A DNA stretch of 6,475 nucleotides from Thermoplasmata archaeon (GTDB lineage: Archaea; Thermoplasmatota; Thermoplasmata; UBA10834): assembly GCA_013331315.1 (NCBI GenBank), contig DUGQ01000182.1:1-6475 (forward strand), given 5' to 3'. The notes beneath the pieces are model-generated. The model did no database searches and was not told the origin of the DNA. It saw only the letters and a program-made list of their open reading frames with translations. Position numbers and translations under genes: made by a program. The first letter of the stretch is position 1; each line of letters starts with the position of its first letter. Of this stretch, positions 6,038 through 6,475 are shown piece by piece.

Positions 6038-6063
6038 TCCAGCTTCGTCAGCTGTCGGCTGGA
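6038..6063 (-). repeat. Inverted repeat in the psmA 5' leader
   Basis: TCCAGC and GCTGGA arms form a 6-bp stem around a 14-nt loop that itself contains the palindrome CAGCTG. A competing smaller hairpin (CAGC/GCTG, 6040-6054) uses part of the same arm. The predicted transcription start from the TATA box at 6086-6092 falls near 6063, so the hairpin would form the very 5' end of the message. Confidence 0.4.
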
Positions 6064-6085
6064 TTTGTCCTAAGGCGGTAAGTCG

Positions 6086-6100
6086 ATATAAAGGTTTGCG
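6086..6100 (-). promoter_or_regulatory. Promoter (BRE/TATA) of psmA-SBDS
   Basis: Minus-strand CGCAAACCTTTATAT: a textbook-looking archaeal TATA box (TTTATAT, 6086-6092) with an A-rich BRE-like segment just upstream. Transcription start is expected about 26 nt downstream, near 6063, giving a leader of roughly 63 nt. This is the clearest promoter in the window and lies 40 nt after the Pop5 stop. Confidence 0.7.
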
Positions 6101-6133
6101 GCGAATTTTTCGAGGCGGTTCCGACGCTCTCCG

Positions 6134-6472
6134 TCAGTCCTCGCCCCCGAGGTCCGTCACTACTTCCCCGAGGTACTTCTCCTTGAGCGTCCGGATCGTG
6201 CCCGAGGTCCGGAGCGGGTCGAGCCTGCACGGCATTCCCCTGACCGAATCGACGGCCCTCAGCAGCTCGATCGCGTGGTCCTTCATCGTGTGCGGGACCT
6301 TGAGTATGCCAATCCCCCGCTCGAACACCGTCAGCCTGAAGGAGTCGCCGAGGGGGGTTGACCGTCCCCTGTCGAGCAGCGCCCCCACGAGGTCCCTCCT
6401 GCTCATCTGCCCGCCAGCGTACACCCTGAAGGCCACGTATCTCCACTTGCCGCGCTCGACCTTGCCGGACAT
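6134..6472 (-). CDS. rnp2: RNase P protein component Pop5 (Rnp2)
   Basis: A 112-residue protein of the Pop5/Rpp14 family. Family blocks: GKWRYVAFRVYAGGQMSRRDLVGALLD (8-34), the RLTVFERGIGILKVPH strand (46-61), and a helix with AIELLRAVDSVRG (67-79) followed by a conserved LRTSGTIRTLKEKYL region. Archaeal Pop5 pairs with Rpp30 and helps the RNase P RNA catalytic domain cleave tRNA 5' leaders. ATG 6472 gives the usual N-terminal length. Only 3 nt of upstream sequence are in the window, with no stop codon, so a longer start cannot be excluded. In other archaea the Rpp30 gene lies directly upstream, which would be just outside the right edge. The psmA promoter follows its stop. Confidence 0.93.
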   Translation of the reverse strand: MSGKVERGKWRYVAFRVYAGGQMSRRDLVGALLDRGRSTPLGDSFRLTVFERGIGILKVPHTMKDHAIELLRAVDSVRGMPCRLDPLRTSGTIRTLKEKYLGEVVTDLGGED

Positions 6473-6475
6473 ATC

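Noticed and set aside
1..6475. Mobile element, CRISPR array, defence system or other accessory island
   Set aside because: No transposase, direct repeats with spacers, terminal inverted repeats or composition shift was seen. Every gene is a conserved archaeal core gene in a known arrangement.

Overview
The window is a stretch of archaeal chromosome. All ten protein genes I can support lie on the minus strand, so transcription runs from the right edge to the left. The gene content (archaeal 20S proteasome alpha subunit, RNase P Pop5, SBDS, Rrp4/Rrp41/Rrp42, eL43, RpoP, Pcc1, prefoldin beta) occurs together only in Archaea. The DNA is GC-rich with G/C-rich third codon positions, yet AGG/AGA and ATA codons are used freely. 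The PsmA N-terminus matches the Thermoplasma one almost residue for residue. A euryarchaeal lineage of the Thermoplasmatota/Methanomassiliicoccales kind fits, but that placement is tentative.

Layout in transcription order. The right edge holds Pop5 (RNase P). A 134-nt gap with a clear TATA box then leads into psmA followed by SBDS. A 210-nt gap follows, with a GC-rich hairpin right after SBDS, a second TATA-like element, several small inverted repeats and a possible 26-codon leader ORF. Next comes a compact run: rrp4, rrp41, rrp42, rpl37ae, rpoP, pcc1, pfdB. Spacings in that run are 16 nt or less, and rpoP/pcc1 and pcc1/pfdB overlap by 4 nt (ATGA). Finally, after 47 nt, comes a DHH/DHHA1 phosphoesterase whose 3' end is cut by the left edge.

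Together the genes form the well-known archaeal 'exosome superoperon'. It joins RNA processing and decay (RNase P, exosome ring Rrp41/Rrp42 with cap Rrp4), protein decay (proteasome alpha ring), ribosome assembly (SBDS, eL43), transcription (RpoP), tRNA t6A modification (KEOPS Pcc1), folding (prefoldin) and a DHH phosphoesterase. The sequence suggests at least two internal promoters that split it into a proteasome/SBDS unit and an exosome/translation unit.

Three starts (psmA, rrp42, pfdB) are fixed by a Shine-Dalgarno sequence exactly 9 nt before ATG; for psmA and rrp42 this rejects longer TTG/GTG-started versions. I see no mobile element, CRISPR array, tRNA or rRNA gene. I also see no undescribed multi-gene system. 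The items most worth a second look are the structured rrp4 leader with its small ORF, and the direct rpoP-pcc1 junction with no Brix-domain gene between.
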